This document shows positions 1 to 11,029 of a DNA stretch of 64,000 bases, in pieces. How positions within the stretch are numbered: position 1 is the first letter of the stretch; every line of letters begins with the position of its first letter. Under the pieces are notes generated by a model. It saw only the letters and a list, made by a program, of their open reading frames with translations. It was not told where the DNA came from and did no database searches. Source of the stretch: Bactericera cockerelli (lineage: Eukaryota > Arthropoda > Insecta > Hemiptera > Triozidae); the NCBI GenBank assembly GCA_024516035.1, contig CM044967.1:7957532-8021531 (forward strand). Direction: 5' to 3'. A program made the translations under genes and the position numbers.

Positions 1-1292
1 TAATTTAATCTTGCTAATGTATCTTTCATTTATGTACCGTGGTCTACAGGCTTGGCAGAAAACAGCGTCGAACTGTGTACTTTTTAAAAAGAACTTTAGT
101 ATTTTTTTGCTACAAAATGATTATTCAATACAATTGAACATCTTTGCTAGGTTAGGTGTAAGGTATTGAGTCGATCAGACATAACAGAAAAGTGAGAAGT
201 TTTACTACACAAAATTATTTTGCTATAAGTGTAAGGTTGTGACGTTGATGTCTAGGTTGTGGGTTCGATTCACAAAATTCTTCTATTGGAATGGCTGTCT
301 AAAATTTCTTATCATGTAAAGCTGATGTGGTGGTTCCAGTGTACCTATCTAAATCTCAAAATTACCGAAAAAGACTCTGTGTCAAATTTGGAGTCATTTG
401 GCCCAGAAAATTCGGAGCTGTACTGATTATGAATGAAATAATGTAAATGGAATTTATTGTATTATTAAGATTGGGACCCACTATAAAGTAATAGTAGTGT
501 ATGCAATGGTAACAACGTTACTTACAGTGATGGTTTATGTCCGGTGAATTAAATAAAATCTAACTTTGTGTTAGCCCAACTAGAGAGTACCATCAGTTCT
601 TTGATGGAGTTTATCTTTGTGCTTGTCATTGCATTTTGAATTTTAAAACAACCGGCGACGCCTAGTGCTTGATAGTTAAGACAGGGAGCTATGATAATTT
701 TGTTCAATCGTTGATGGGTGCTGAAGATATCATTAAAAAAATCCTTTGCAATCCTACAAAGTTGATTCTTTTCTCAATGACACCACCTTATCAAGGGGTA
801 GAATAAACATGAGCAGTTATATTTTACTCAATAATTAAATCAAAGGTAAGCTCATAATCTATGAATCTACCAATTAATATTTCAGACAATTTCAATAATC
901 ATTATACAGATCATATCCGCAAATTCAGAACGTGCACTATTGCAATTCGTTCCCGCATTGCAGTTCATGAAGTTTAAAGTTTACAAAAGAGATTTCAAAT
1001 CCTTCAATTTCGAAATTAACGATACCTATGTATTTATCTGTCAGATTGAAAACGCCCTTTAGAAGAAAACCATTATTACCGACGTATTACACAAGCACAA
1101 AGCCAATGATACTAATGTGGAATGAAATTTTAATTTGGGTTCCACGCAGACCGGTCTAAGTGGAAAAAGATTATCTCAAATAGTAATTAAAATATTCAAT
1201 AATAGTTCAAAGTGATCAGTGATGATTTATAGATCTGACAAACGCTACTTGGGTGAATTTCGATCACCAATTTATATGTTGGATACAAATTT
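1..1292. other. Upstream region of the cuticular gene, no firm gene
   Basis: AT-rich DNA with no confident gene. Bases 185-207 resemble the end of the 149-bp tandem repeat unit at 34.7-35.1 kb. An open stretch at 865-1062 contains ATG AAG TTT AAA at 967-978, followed by a weak GT donor. If joined to the acceptor at 2231-2232 it would complete a typical cuticular signal peptide (MKFK then ITALCLL). A TATA-like TTATACA lies about 65 bases upstream of that ATG. This is inference only. Confidence 0.4.
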
Positions 1293-1853
1293 ATGGCTCT
1301 TATCTTCAGGCGAATCTCTATACAGGGCGCTTGCAATAATATTATCTTGTCCGCTCACATCATCGGAATAGTGAGCAGAATGAGCGAGGAAAAAATCGAG
1401 CACTCAGACTTTGATTTTTTTTACATCATCACTCCAATCAATATCTTACTTATAGATCTACACGCCCAGGGTACTCTGCTTAACATATACTTAATAAATA
1501 ATAATATTATTATAAACAAATCTCAATCAAAACTAAATTCATTGGAACAACTTAGACATGATACTCCGTACAAGTTTATAATTCAACAAGCTAATTACAC
1601 AAAACCACTCCGCTTGGATAAAATTACTGCAGTCATTGATCATTTAAATGAGGTAGACATATACAAACTTGCTATACGCATTCGATATCTGACTATACAA
1701 TTAATAGAAGATAAGATAATAACAGACAGGGTTAACGACCAATATTTTCGAAACATTGCATTAACGAGCTTTTTTATCGGCATATATACTTGCCGACCCG
1801 TTGAATTTGAGTGCTATCATTTTTATGTGGTGATAATAATGGCACCCCATTAG
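1293..1853 (+). CDS. Uncharacterised 186-codon open frame
   Basis: An ATG-to-stop frame of 186 codons in AT-rich DNA about 380 bases upstream of the cuticular gene's second exon. The translation is rich in Ile, Asn and Leu, has several charged stretches, and shows no signal peptide, repeat or domain I recognise. A poly-T run follows shortly after the stop (about 1900-1917). It may be a chance frame in AT-rich DNA, a decayed transposon or viral-like frame, or part of the first intron of the cuticular gene. Its length is unusual for this window, where non-coding frames rarely exceed 130 codons, so it is listed, but nothing shows expression. Confidence 0.2.
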   Translation: MALIFRRISIQGACNNIILSAHIIGIVSRMSEEKIEHSDFDFFYIITPINILLIDLHAQGTLLNIYLINNNIIINKSQSKLNSLEQLRHDTPYKFIIQQANYTKPLRLDKITAVIDHLNEVDIYKLAIRIRYLTIQLIEDKIITDRVNDQYFRNIALTSFFIGIYTCRPVEFECYHFYVVIIMAPH

Positions 1854-2232
1854 GTTGCGTATAGGGACAGTTTACAAATCAGGTTTCTGTGCAGCAATTT
1901 TTTTTTTTTTTTTTTTTATCGATCGAATAAAGAGTGGGACATGATTGTTGAAATAGGTTGAACTAAACTGGATTTCATGTGATTTGTAAATCTGTAGATT
2001 GAGTCAGTAAAAAAACTATCAAACCAAAACCAAGCGAAAAATTTTATACAAGTGTGACCTGTGAGAGTTTCGGGAAAAAAAATATTTGCTAAACTTTTAA
2101 TAATTCTATAATTAGCTAATCGTAGTAGCTATCATTATCCAATCTCATAATTTATTCGAGACTTGCATTATAATTATTGTAAATTATCATAATACCTATT
2201 AACTTTTATCGACTCATTGTCTTCTGTTCCAG

Positions 2233-5200
2233 ATTACTGCACTATGCTTGCTCATAGTTAGTGTTTCCGCATTTCATGATCCGGACTTAGAAAAGAACCT
2301 AGCCAAAGCTGCCGCAGGATGTGGCACTCCAGATGGTCCATCCATCGAGTACGGACCTCCACCACCAAAGTACCAACCATCATACAAGTCTTCAGCTTAC
2401 AACCCAATAGCTGTCTACTCTGCTCAACCTCAATCTTACGCCAGCCCAGCCCAGCATACGCTAGCCCAGCCCCAGCTACGCTAGCCAGCCCCAGCCTACG
2501 CTAGCGCAGCCCCAGCTTACGCTAGCCCAGCCCAGCATACGCTAGCCCAGCCCCAGCATACGCTAGCCCAGCCCCAGCTTACGCTAGCCCAGCCCCAGCA
2601 TACGCTAGCCCAGCCCCAGCATACGCTAGCCCAGCCCCAGCATACGCTAGCCCAGCCCCAGCTTACGCTAGCCCAGCCCCAGCATACGCTAGCCCAGCCC
2701 AGCATACGCCTAGCCCAGCCCCAGCATACGCAGCCCAGCCCCAGCTTACGCAGCCCAGCCCAGCTTACGCTAGCCCAGCCCAGCCTACAAACCATCTTAC
2801 GCTAGCCCAGCTTCAGCTTACAAAGCATCTTCCTCCTACTCTTCCTCCAGCCATTCCTCTTCTTACGCTTCCCCAGCTCCCGCCGTCTACTCTACTCCCG
2901 CCCCAGTCTACGCCAGCCCAGCTCCAGCATCGTCCTATTCTTCTTCCTCCAGTCACTCCGCTTCTTATGCTTCTCCAGCCCCAGCCGTTTACTCCACCCC
3001 CGCTCCGGCTTTCAAAGAATCATCTTCCTACGAAGCCTCATCTCATTCTGCCTATGATGCCTCTGCCCCAGCTTATGAACCATCTTACTCTGCTGCTCCA
3101 GCCTACAAGTCCTCCTCATACTCTTCGTCTGCTTCCTACGCTGCCCCAGCTCCAGCTTACGCCCAGCTCCCTCAGCTTACAAATCCTCTTCTTCCTACTC
3201 TTCTGCTCCAGCTTACAAGCCTGCCCCAGCTTACTCTGCTCCAGCCCCATGCAGCCATGGACTACTCTTACCCATCCCCCGCTGTGGCTTACTCCGAAGA
3301 ATCTTACTCCGCCGGCTCAGCTTACTCTAACGGTTTCAAACCAATAGCTTCTCCATCTTACAGCGCCCCTGCTTACCAATCCTCAGCATCTTACTCTGCA
3401 GGATCTTCCTATGGACAACAAGCTCCTTCTCAATATATCGCTCAACCATCCTACGATGGCCCATACAAATCTTCTTATGCCTCAGGAGCTTACTCTACCA
3501 ACACCTACGCCCCATCTGCTGGATACAAGTCAAACTATGCAGCCCCCGCTTCAAGTTACAAGTCAGCCTCTTACAGCGGAGCTTCTTACGGGTCTTCTGC
3601 CTATGGTGCATCTTCTTACGCCGCCCAAGCTCCAGTCTACGCTCCAGCTGCTTCTAACTACGCCTCACCATCTGCCTACAAATCCTCCGCTTCTTACTCA
3701 GCCTCTTCCTACCAAGCTCCAGCATACAAACCTGCAGCATCCTACTCCGCCGGTAGCCAATACTCTTCTAACTACGCCTCAGCTTACGCTGCCCCTGCTC
3801 CAGCTTACGCACCATCTTATGCACCAGCCTCCTACAAATCCTCTTCTTACTCCTCTCAGTCTGCCCCAGCTTACCAGTCCTCATCATCCTACTCCGCTCC
3901 AGCTGCTCCAGCCTACAAATCTTCATCCTACTCCGTCGCAGCGCCTTCTGCTTACAAATCTTCTTCGTCCTATTCTTCCCAGTCTGCGCCAGCATATGCT
4001 AGTCCAGCCCCAGCCTACGCTAGTCCAGCCCCAGCATACGCTAGCCCAGCCCCAGCCTACAAACCATCTTACGCTAGCCAAGCCCCAGCCTACAAACAAT
4101 CTTACGCAAGCCCATCTCCAGCCTACAAACCCTCTTACGCTAGCCCAGCCCCAGCTTACGCTAGCCCAGCCCCAGCTTACGCCAGCCCAGCCCCAGCTTA
4201 CGCTAGTCCAGCACCCAGCTTACGCTAGCCCAGCCCCAGCTTACGCTAGCCCAGCCCCAGCTTACGCCAGCCCAGCCCCAGCTTACGCTAGTCCAGCACC
4301 AGCTTACGCTAGCCCAGCCCCAGCTTACGCTAGCCCAGCCCCCGCTTATGCCAGCCCAGCCCCAGCTTATGCAGCCCAGCCTCAGCTTACGCCAGCAAAG
4401 CTCCAGCTTACAAACCATCTTACGCTCCAGTTTACCAATCTTCTGGACCAGCCTATTCTGCCGCTCCAGCCAAGACCTACAGCTCAGGCTCCTCCTACAA
4501 CTCTGTGTCCTCTAGTCCTGCCAAGTCTTACAGCAGCCCATCTTACTCGGTGAAAGCTCCCGCCTACTCCCCAGCAGCACCTGCCTACAGCTCCGGCGAA
4601 GACGAAGACTACATCCCAATCTCCAAGAAACTCCCACCAGGCGCTTACCTGAAGAACTACGTAAGTATTTTCCAAGTGATCCGACTTTTACCTCATCATC
4701 ATAGGGTGGCGTCATCGTGAACGATGGTAGCCAGACAGTGGAGGAATGACACAGCACTTCTTAGCACTGTCTTTACAAGGAAGCTAATAATTGACAAGGG
4801 CCCCCAGAACCAACCCAATGCCGGTCTACTCCCTGTTAATAGTCCCCCAGGCAGACTTAGTTACCTCATGCAGTAGGAAAATATGTACTGAACTGATATT
4901 CGTTAATATCAAGTCGATATAAGGTTTGACAGCAGATAGTGAACAAATATATACAAGTATCTCTAAATAGTGTTGGGTGATGTTAGGGGAGCAAAAACTT
5001 AAACTGTCAATTGTAAAGAGCGATCACAGCTAATTGGGAGGAATTCTCGAGAACTTCTTTTTATATCAACGACTGACAAAGCCCATTAGAAAATTAAATT
5101 TTATTAGCATGGAGGCATGGTAAATAATTATCTCGGTGCTACATTCTTCTACTCTGGATACTTTTTATTTTGGATAGTTTTAAAATAAAAATAAAACCTA

Positions 5201-5615
5201 TTTATTTAGACTAATTTATTTAGTTTAAAAAAGGTAATGCTACCTGCATGTTTAGGTACATTGCCTATGCAAGTGGGATGGATCAAGTTTATAATCACCT
5301 GTGATTTTAATTGCCTTGTAAAATAAAAATAAAAAGTCAAATTTTGATCTCCATTTAGTTGAAAACTGATTTCTAATTTACCTGTGTTTTCAGGATGACA
5401 ACCCACACTACACTTTCGAATACCAGGTCAACGACCAGCACACCGGAGACATCAAGGAGCAGAAGGAACAGCGAGAGGGTGATGTTGTGAAGGGACAATA
5501 CTCCCTGGTGGAACCCGACGGTTCCGTCAGAACTGTCGACTATGTCGCAGACTGGAAGACCGGATTCCACGCAACCGTCTCCAACTCAAAGGAAAACAAA
5601 GCAACCAGCTACTAA
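2233..5615 (+). CDS. RR-2 cuticular protein with long Ala/Pro/Ser/Tyr repeats (frame-broken)
   Basis: Structural cuticle protein, secreted by epidermis, that binds chitin. The visible coding exons are 2233-4660 and 5394-5615, with a 733-bp phase-0 intron (GTAAGT donor, TTTTCAG acceptor). The first visible codons, after a CTGTTCCAG acceptor, read [13 protein letters not shown], the rest of a signal peptide. The ATG exon lies upstream and is unproven. The middle is Tyr/Ser/Ala/Pro-rich (SYSAPAYKSS-type and YASPAPA repeats). The last exon carries the Rebers-Riddiford RR-2 domain: [11 protein letters not shown], then [20 protein letters not shown], then [16 protein letters not shown], ending NKATSY and TAA. 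The frame breaks inside the 21-bp array at 2437-2785 and near 3161-3177, 3247-3256, 4211-4215 and 4370-4374. The last four sum to zero. Non-repetitive ends are intact, so sequencing or assembly indels are likelier than true loss. The product would be about 880 residues. Confidence 0.9.
2437..2785 (+). repeat. 21-bp coding minisatellite, first array (YASPAPA units)
   Basis: Seventeen tandem copies of TACGCTAGCCCAGCCCCAGC plus one base (A, T or C), encoding Tyr-Ala-Ser-Pro-Ala-Pro-Ala. Unit lengths counted directly are 19-22 bases, giving 349 bases rather than 357. Indels mostly shorten the CCCC run or drop a base from GCTAG. The net loss of 8 bases moves the reading frame from the one entering at 2437 to the one used from 2786. 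Confidence 0.95.
3995..4387 (+). repeat. 21-bp coding minisatellite, second array
   Basis: A second block of the same Tyr-Ala-Ser-Pro-Ala-Pro-Ala units. The early part is interleaved with [12 protein letters not shown] units and the later part is a run of near-identical copies. One inserted C near 4211-4215 and one lost base near 4370-4374 shift the frame and restore it. Codons vary more here (GCTAGT, GCCAGC, GCTAGC) than in the first array, so it is less homogenised. Confidence 0.9.
4692..4855 (+). repeat. Dispersed repeat R1 inside the cuticular intron
   Basis: About 165 bp beginning CATCATCATAGGGTGGCGTC and ending near CCCCCAGGCAGAC, only about 30 bases after the splice donor. The same sequence recurs at 16320-16495 (plus) and 31975-32155 (minus). 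I see no tRNA-like head, coding frame or terminal inverted repeat, so its class is unknown. The remaining intron, about 4856-5393, is AT-rich with nothing recognisable. Confidence 0.8.
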
Positions 5616-5795
5616 AACATGACAACATTCTAGCTGTGGTGCGAACTGTGTCGAAGTTGTGCCATCATTCTTTCATCTATTTCTTTTATTTAATCTAGTT
5701 TTATCTGACAAAAATGTACTACTTCTTAAAACACGCTCTTACACGTCGAAAATAACAAATTTTTACAACTTACAAAGTTCTTATCTAATCATCAG

Positions 5796-5801
5796 AATAA
5801 A
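5796..5801 (+). terminator. Candidate polyadenylation signal of the cuticular gene
   Basis: AATAAA about 180 bases after the TAA stop of the RR-2 exon, a normal distance for an insect 3' UTR. Another AATAAA-like hexamer follows near 5868. Confidence 0.5.
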
Positions 5802-5869
5802 GTTCGGACAGGGCGATTCTTTTCTCAAAATTTAAATGTCTCATAGAGTTTTCAAATTAAAATGAAAAA

Positions 5870-6773
5870 TAAAATATTTACTCTATATGTTGCATCTTTT
5901 TTATGATATTGTAAGGGTAATACTTTTTCGGTCAATATAAATGGACACATTTTTTGATAAAATTAAGCTCACTGTAACTTTAAAATTTGATTTTAACTGC
6001 ATAACATAAATCCATCAAATTTATTTTTTCTCCTTAGTGAAAGATTAAAACGCCGATTTTGTTTTACTTTGTAGTATTTGCTGTCATTTTACCTCTTATG
6101 TGTACCTGCTAAAAATACGCCTTTACCATTCACATAATGTTCTGTTGGTAATTTCATCTCATTTGTACATAGTTTTCACCACGTTTTCAAGTTTATTTAT
6201 TTATTTATATCTCATGTATATTGTTACAGTGTTTCCATTAAAAAAAATAATCAGAATCACAGGATGTTGATTTAAAAGAAAAATCGTGATCATTTGAACA
6301 ATAATAGAAAATATTTTTGAATATTTTTCCAAAACACTTGAAGTCTAGCGTTGGACCTATTCAAAAACCTTGAAAGTGATTCTATATTGAATTTAAACAC
6401 CACGTATCTCAAGTTAATGTTAATATAGGTACCCACAACATTCACTGCCATAATGTTTATCTATACATAATAATTATATTTTATATCTACTGCTATCGAA
6501 GCTGCTAAATTTGACAAGTTACCAACTGTGCTCTTTTTGATAGTTACCAATTTCATTGTTGATATTTATTTCATTATTATGTAAAATTGTAAATACCAAT
6601 CATCTCATTTCTTTTTCCCAAAATATACAAAACCTACCATTTTTGTAAAAATAATACTGATGCATTTTTATTCTTACCCTTACACCTAGGTCCTTATAAA
6701 ATATCCATGAGGATAGGAAGGAAGACGATCGAGAGCTCTAACATCTTGAGTTGGTAAAATACAACACATCCCA
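5870..6773. other. AT-rich intergenic DNA
   Basis: No coding frame, tRNA-like head or terminal repeat is seen. There are a few A or T runs and TATTTATTTATTTAT-type low complexity near 6190. Confidence 0.6.
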
Positions 6774-6990
6774 TCAGTTGATGAGGTATGAAGTGTGAGG
6801 TATACCCCTAACAGGTTTTGTGCCTTCCAATTTACCTTCCAGAATATTTGTAATAAATTCATTGTGCCTCACCAGATGTCCAATCAGTTTTGTTTCACTT
6901 TTCAGCATCCGTGTTATCTCTCGTTCCTCTTGAATTTTTTTCCAATATTTATAGGTTTCTTCTCTTCTCCAGCTGATTCTCAACATTCTC
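6774..6990 (-). pseudogene. Non-LTR retrotransposon (LINE) C-terminal relic
   Basis: The minus-strand translation reads MLRISWRREETYKYWKKIQE, later KLIGHLVRHNEFITNILEGK and GTKPVRGIP. This matches the arrangement at the end of arthropod LINE reverse transcriptase ORFs (MLRISW, IGHxxRH, NILEGxxEGxxxRGRP). Only about 70 codons survive, without the polymerase domain. Similar relics lie at 41440-41650 and 46480-46680. Confidence 0.75.
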
Positions 6991-7140
6991 TGGGGACTTA
7001 TGTCTAGATTTTGCTTATTGTATTAAATTGGGAAAATAATGCCTAAGTCTATATGAAATAACTTGTGATGTCGATTTTGTCTAATAGCTTTCGTCTTTTT
7101 TAAATTTTGAATGTTTTGCACATTGCATACCTAGTGCTGG

Positions 7141-7172
7141 ACTGAAAGGCGTTTACAAAAACGCCTTTCAGT
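7141..7172. repeat. Perfect 14-bp stem hairpin
   Basis: ACTGAAAGGCGTTT and its exact reverse complement AAACGCCTTTCAGT are separated by four bases. It is not followed by a clear T run and no gene ends nearby, so it is probably not a terminator. It may be the remnant of a transposon end. Confidence 0.7.
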
Positions 7173-7424
7173 CGAGTAATCGATACCAACAGACCACAAA
7201 CTTTTTTTTGAGGACGTCACGCATGGGGGAAAAAGTACTCAAACTTGTGAGTGTATGGTTTAATTAGAACTTTAGATCCTAGTTTAGGTAAGTAAGGTTT
7301 TTTCAAAGAGTTATTTCATTATTGAATTATGAAACTATTATAATTGCACTCGTTAAAATTTCCTGTTTCTCATAAAATTATACGGAACCAGCTTTGCCAG
7401 AGAAAAAAACAATTACACTCATAA

Positions 7425-7635
7425 TAATACTCTTTAAAGGAAGGTAACCACCATGCAAGGTTAATGCTCAAAGCATTTTCTACCACCTAACCCTCAGAGT
7501 CTTATTTATTACCTATGTGGTCACAAACTCAAATTAATGAGAAAAATTCGTGCACTGGGTGGAATTCGAACCAACGGATCCCTACGATACCTGGATTACC
7601 AGACAAGGGCGTTAACCACTCGACTACATCATCAC
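7425..7635 (-). mobile_element. SINE-D copy, minus strand
   Basis: On the minus strand a tRNA-like head (GAGTGGTTAACGCCC, then GGTAATCCAGGTATCGTAGG, then ATTCGAATTCCACCCAG) is followed by a body mentioning GTGACCACAT and AAAATGCTTTGAGCATTAAC. The full plus-strand copy is at 22110-22325. The head has A- and B-box-like segments; the anticodon-loop position suggests a tRNA-Thr-like origin, with low certainty. Confidence 0.8.
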
Positions 7636-8074
7636 TCATCACTGATCAATGTTCCTTAACAGGGTTGGAATAAAATATGGAAATTGGGAAATATTTGGAA
7701 ATATCGAACCTGGAATATTTTTTATCAAAAAGAAAAACACGGCTTAACTGTATTACAAGAACAAGACTGACCACAAGAACAAAACAGTGCACTGTTGTCA
7801 CAATGAGTCAGGAACGGTCAACTTATTTAGTAAAAAGGTTCGAATATTTTGGGGTTTATAAAAATAATCAACCACCGTCTTGAAAAGCATTTTCCATCAA
7901 AACACTTATGACCGGTTCTATCAATAAATTTTACAATACCTTGGTTTGGTTACGAATCTGAAATTGGAAAGCGCTAGTGTGTCGGTATAGAGTGACTCCG
8001 AGATTAAGCCAAACTGAAGTTTCACGAAACCTCGATTTTGTTATTTAGGTATTGATAGAATAGGCAATTAATCT

Positions 8075-8148
8075 AACTACCATCAGATTTAATGGTAGTT
8101 GAATCCTATCAATTTGTTGAATAAATAATTGAACAAATTGATAGGATT
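8075..8148. repeat. Two adjacent hairpins
   Basis: First stem AACTACCAT / ATGGTAGTT (8075-8083 and 8092-8100, 8-base loop). One base later comes a 17-bp perfect stem, AATCCTATCAATTTGTT with its complement at 8132-8148 and a 13-base AT loop. No gene is adjacent. Confidence 0.8.
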
Positions 8149-8149
8149 T

Positions 8150-9725
8150 TTGAACTTTACTATCGCCCAGATGATCGAATGGAATATTTTGTTTCGTAAT
8201 TCGATCATTCGGCCTGAAAAATCTATTCGATCTTATCGGATTTGGTTTTATTCTTCGTATTTATTCGCTACATTATTATCTAGATAGTGTGTATGAAGAC
8301 AAAAAATCAATCCACTTAGGAGAAATCTATAAATATGATAAAATCAAGTTTGTAGGAGCTTTGCGGAATCGCAATTGATGTGTTTTATCGCCACAAGTCA
8401 CAAGAAAAATCTACTTATAAGGTATTTATATAGGGATACAATATCTAAAGAAAAAGTCATTATCGTAGTTACCTACTAATTGTAATTTATAGTGTATTAT
8501 TTATTTAACTTAAAACATTTTCATTGGTATAAATTTACTATGCTAAAGCTGCTGATTACAATCTTTGCCTGAATGGAAAATTTCGACTTTTTTATTTTAA
8601 GATGTTATAAATAATATCAAAAATTGTGACATACAAGTCACAATGCAATTACAAGAAAAACCTTTAGAGGGATATCAAAAAAAGTCAAAACTAACTTCCA
8701 TGTACAAATAATTTCCATCTGGCAAAACAACGTCCCAGTAGCTTAAGATTTATCTTACTGTCTAGATTTGTACAAAGTGTAAATAATAATTAAAACTAAA
8801 TTAATTTACAGGTAAATTCTATACCTATGCTTTGTTAGCCATCAGTACAATTTGCACACTTATCATGTTTCAAATTTAAAATTTCATATTCAGTTTTATA
8901 CCTAGAACTTTGAAGGCTTTTACTATTTTTAAAAAGATTCCTCTGTAAACAGAAGAAAGAATATCCAACGTCCAATTCTCTACATTATGAAACTATGACT
9001 GTGAAATTCACGTATCAGTAAAGTTGTTGAAAAGTACCATCGTAAAATAATCAATGAGAAGATAACAGAACAATTTGAAAATCACTAAGCCCCACCACAG
9101 AATTAAAACAAATTAAAGCAGATTTATACAGTCGACGTGATACTTTCATGAATCATGGAAATTCTAGGACTGGACCTTCAGAACCGGGGAGAAGTCGATT
9201 GATTCGCTGATTTCAAACAGATTTACAACTATAGACAACCGTATAATATGGAGGAAAGATTGATGTAGTTATACTACTTATACTGTCAACTTGTACCGTT
9301 GTTATTGGTATAAGTAGGGCTGTCAGCATCACGAGGGTTTCAAATTAAATGGCCACCCTCTATAGTTCTGTCATCATTGAACGTTGCTTAAATTCTGTGA
9401 AGGAACAAAAACTGATGTATGCCATCGAAACTGGCTATATTGACGTAGTTTTTAAACTATCGGGGTTTATAAACATTGTTATAGACTCCTTCATGTTTTT
9501 AATATTAACATAGAACAATTTTGTCCAGAAATACGACAAAGGCAAATCTGCGCACATATCCCGGACTTAAAAAAGGAACAAATGTTCCTGCGAGGTAAAT
9601 TATTGAGCTGTAAAACACGAGGGAGAAACTCGTGGTTCTGGAAGTTTGCATAATATTTTGCTTTTAGTTATAAAACTTTTGTATAAGTAGAGGTACTGCT
9701 TGTATATCTGGTTCTGGAATAGTTT
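8150..9725. other. AT-rich intergenic DNA
   Basis: I find no coding frame, splice-framed exon or recognisable repeat end in this 1.6-kb stretch. Confidence 0.5.
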
Positions 9726-9855
9726 AAAAAAGTTATCATATTTGTGTTAATCATATTCGTGATATCAAATCTACGCTGAAACCGAGACTTGAACCACCGA
9801 CCTCCAGGTTAAAAGTCCGCTGCCTTATCGATCAAGCTAATGAGGTCGGTGGTGG
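9726..9855 (-). mobile_element. SINE-B copy, minus strand
   Basis: On the minus strand a tRNA-like head (ACCGACCTCATTAGCTTGAT, then GACTTTTAACCTGGAGGTCG, then GGTTCAAGTCTCGG) precedes a body with GATATCACGAATATGATTAA. Further copies lie at 20640-20775, 32160-32310, 40195-40326 and 47975-48125, all on the minus strand, plus fragments near 14150-14220 and 27970-28020. Confidence 0.8.
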
Positions 9856-10288
9856 AATAGTGGTGTATATAACTATAAAGTTGAAAAACGCCACTTTAAT
9901 ATAATAGAATATACATAGATAGATAGAACTGGATGGGCGTTAAACTGTCTCGCTGGATGACGTCAAACAGATACGGTGCCAGCTTTGTCAGACCAAAAGA
10001 TAGTACAGCCGAACCTGGATGGATTTATATTAGAATCCAAGGGACACAGCAAAAAGTCTATTATAAAGAGATCGCTAATGTAATCAATTCTCTATCTCAT
10101 GTAAACTTTTATCTCATAAAATATATAAGACCTGTTTCAGTCTTACCTCGGCAGTATAAACAAGATATATTCTATTCTAAAAAAAGATGACGCAAGAACC
10201 TGAGATTTTCTCTATTATACATACAGAGCTTTCTATTATATCCCATTCTGATATATCCAGGTTTGACACAAATTGTTGGCTCCCTTAA

Positions 10289-10571
10289 CACGTTCGTTAC
10301 CAAGTCAATTTTTTCAAGTTTTACGTAGGGACCAGGCGGTAAAGTCGCTGTTGCATCCTGGGGACCAAAATTTTTTTGTTGTTGCATATTTGGCATCGTA
10401 TTTGTACAAGAATCGATCCTATATCTGTCCTAATACTAACAACCTACCTCAAAAAGGCCATATATGGATGTCCGGTCCCTCGTTAAAATTTTGATAACAA
10501 CCACATGTGTGTTTTCGGTCCCAAAGAAAAACACAAAAACATCCACATATGGCCGTTCGGTAACGAACGTG
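10289..10571. mobile_element. piggyBac-type MITE with TTAA target sites
   Basis: A 283-bp element flanked on both sides by TTAA (10285-10288 and 10572-10575). The ends are inverted, CACGTTCGTTACC and GGTAACGAACGTG, a 13-bp perfect match. The interior has a second imperfect inverted pair (GGCCATATATGGATGT versus ACATCCACATATGGCC) and no transposase. TTAA duplication is the hallmark of the piggyBac superfamily, so it must have been mobilised in trans. The stretch before it, 9860-10280, contains an 85-codon frame of no recognisable family. Confidence 0.85.
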
Positions 10572-11029
10572 TTAATAAGATTGGCATTAATAAGAAGTGC
10601 CAGAGGGATAACCAGACAAGAGCTCAAATTATTCAACCAAGAAGTAAAACAAATACCTGAGCATATCAATGGTTAGAGAAGAATACTTTCAACCAGCAAA
10701 TTGAAGTTTGAGTAAGCGTCATCCATATTTTCGTCTTGAACAAAAGTAAAATAAATTCCTTACTTTTAGAGAAAAATACTAATGATAGACACTTATACAT
10801 ACTGCTTGATTAGGACTAAATAGACCCTTTATTCCAGCAGTTGATTTGCTTTATACTCAAATTCTCAAATAAATGAGAATTCGCTGGGATTCGAAACACT
10901 AGCACCTTAGTTACTCAAGAAATACATTCTATCTAGTATGAATGTTCTTCAATTTAGGTAACATTCTACGAGTAATTAGCTCGAGTTGAACATCAGCTTC
11001 CTGATGTAAAAAAAAACACTTCTAACACT

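Noticed and set aside
1906..2232. Possible separate promoter for the cuticular gene
   Set aside because: The boundary at 2231-2232 is a good splice acceptor with a pyrimidine tract, so this stretch is better read as intron.
2517..2795. 92-codon minus-strand frame of Trp/Gly/Ser repeats across the 21-bp array (also 4203-4418)
   Set aside because: It is the antisense shadow of the coding minisatellite. A unit of 21 bases keeps all frames open.
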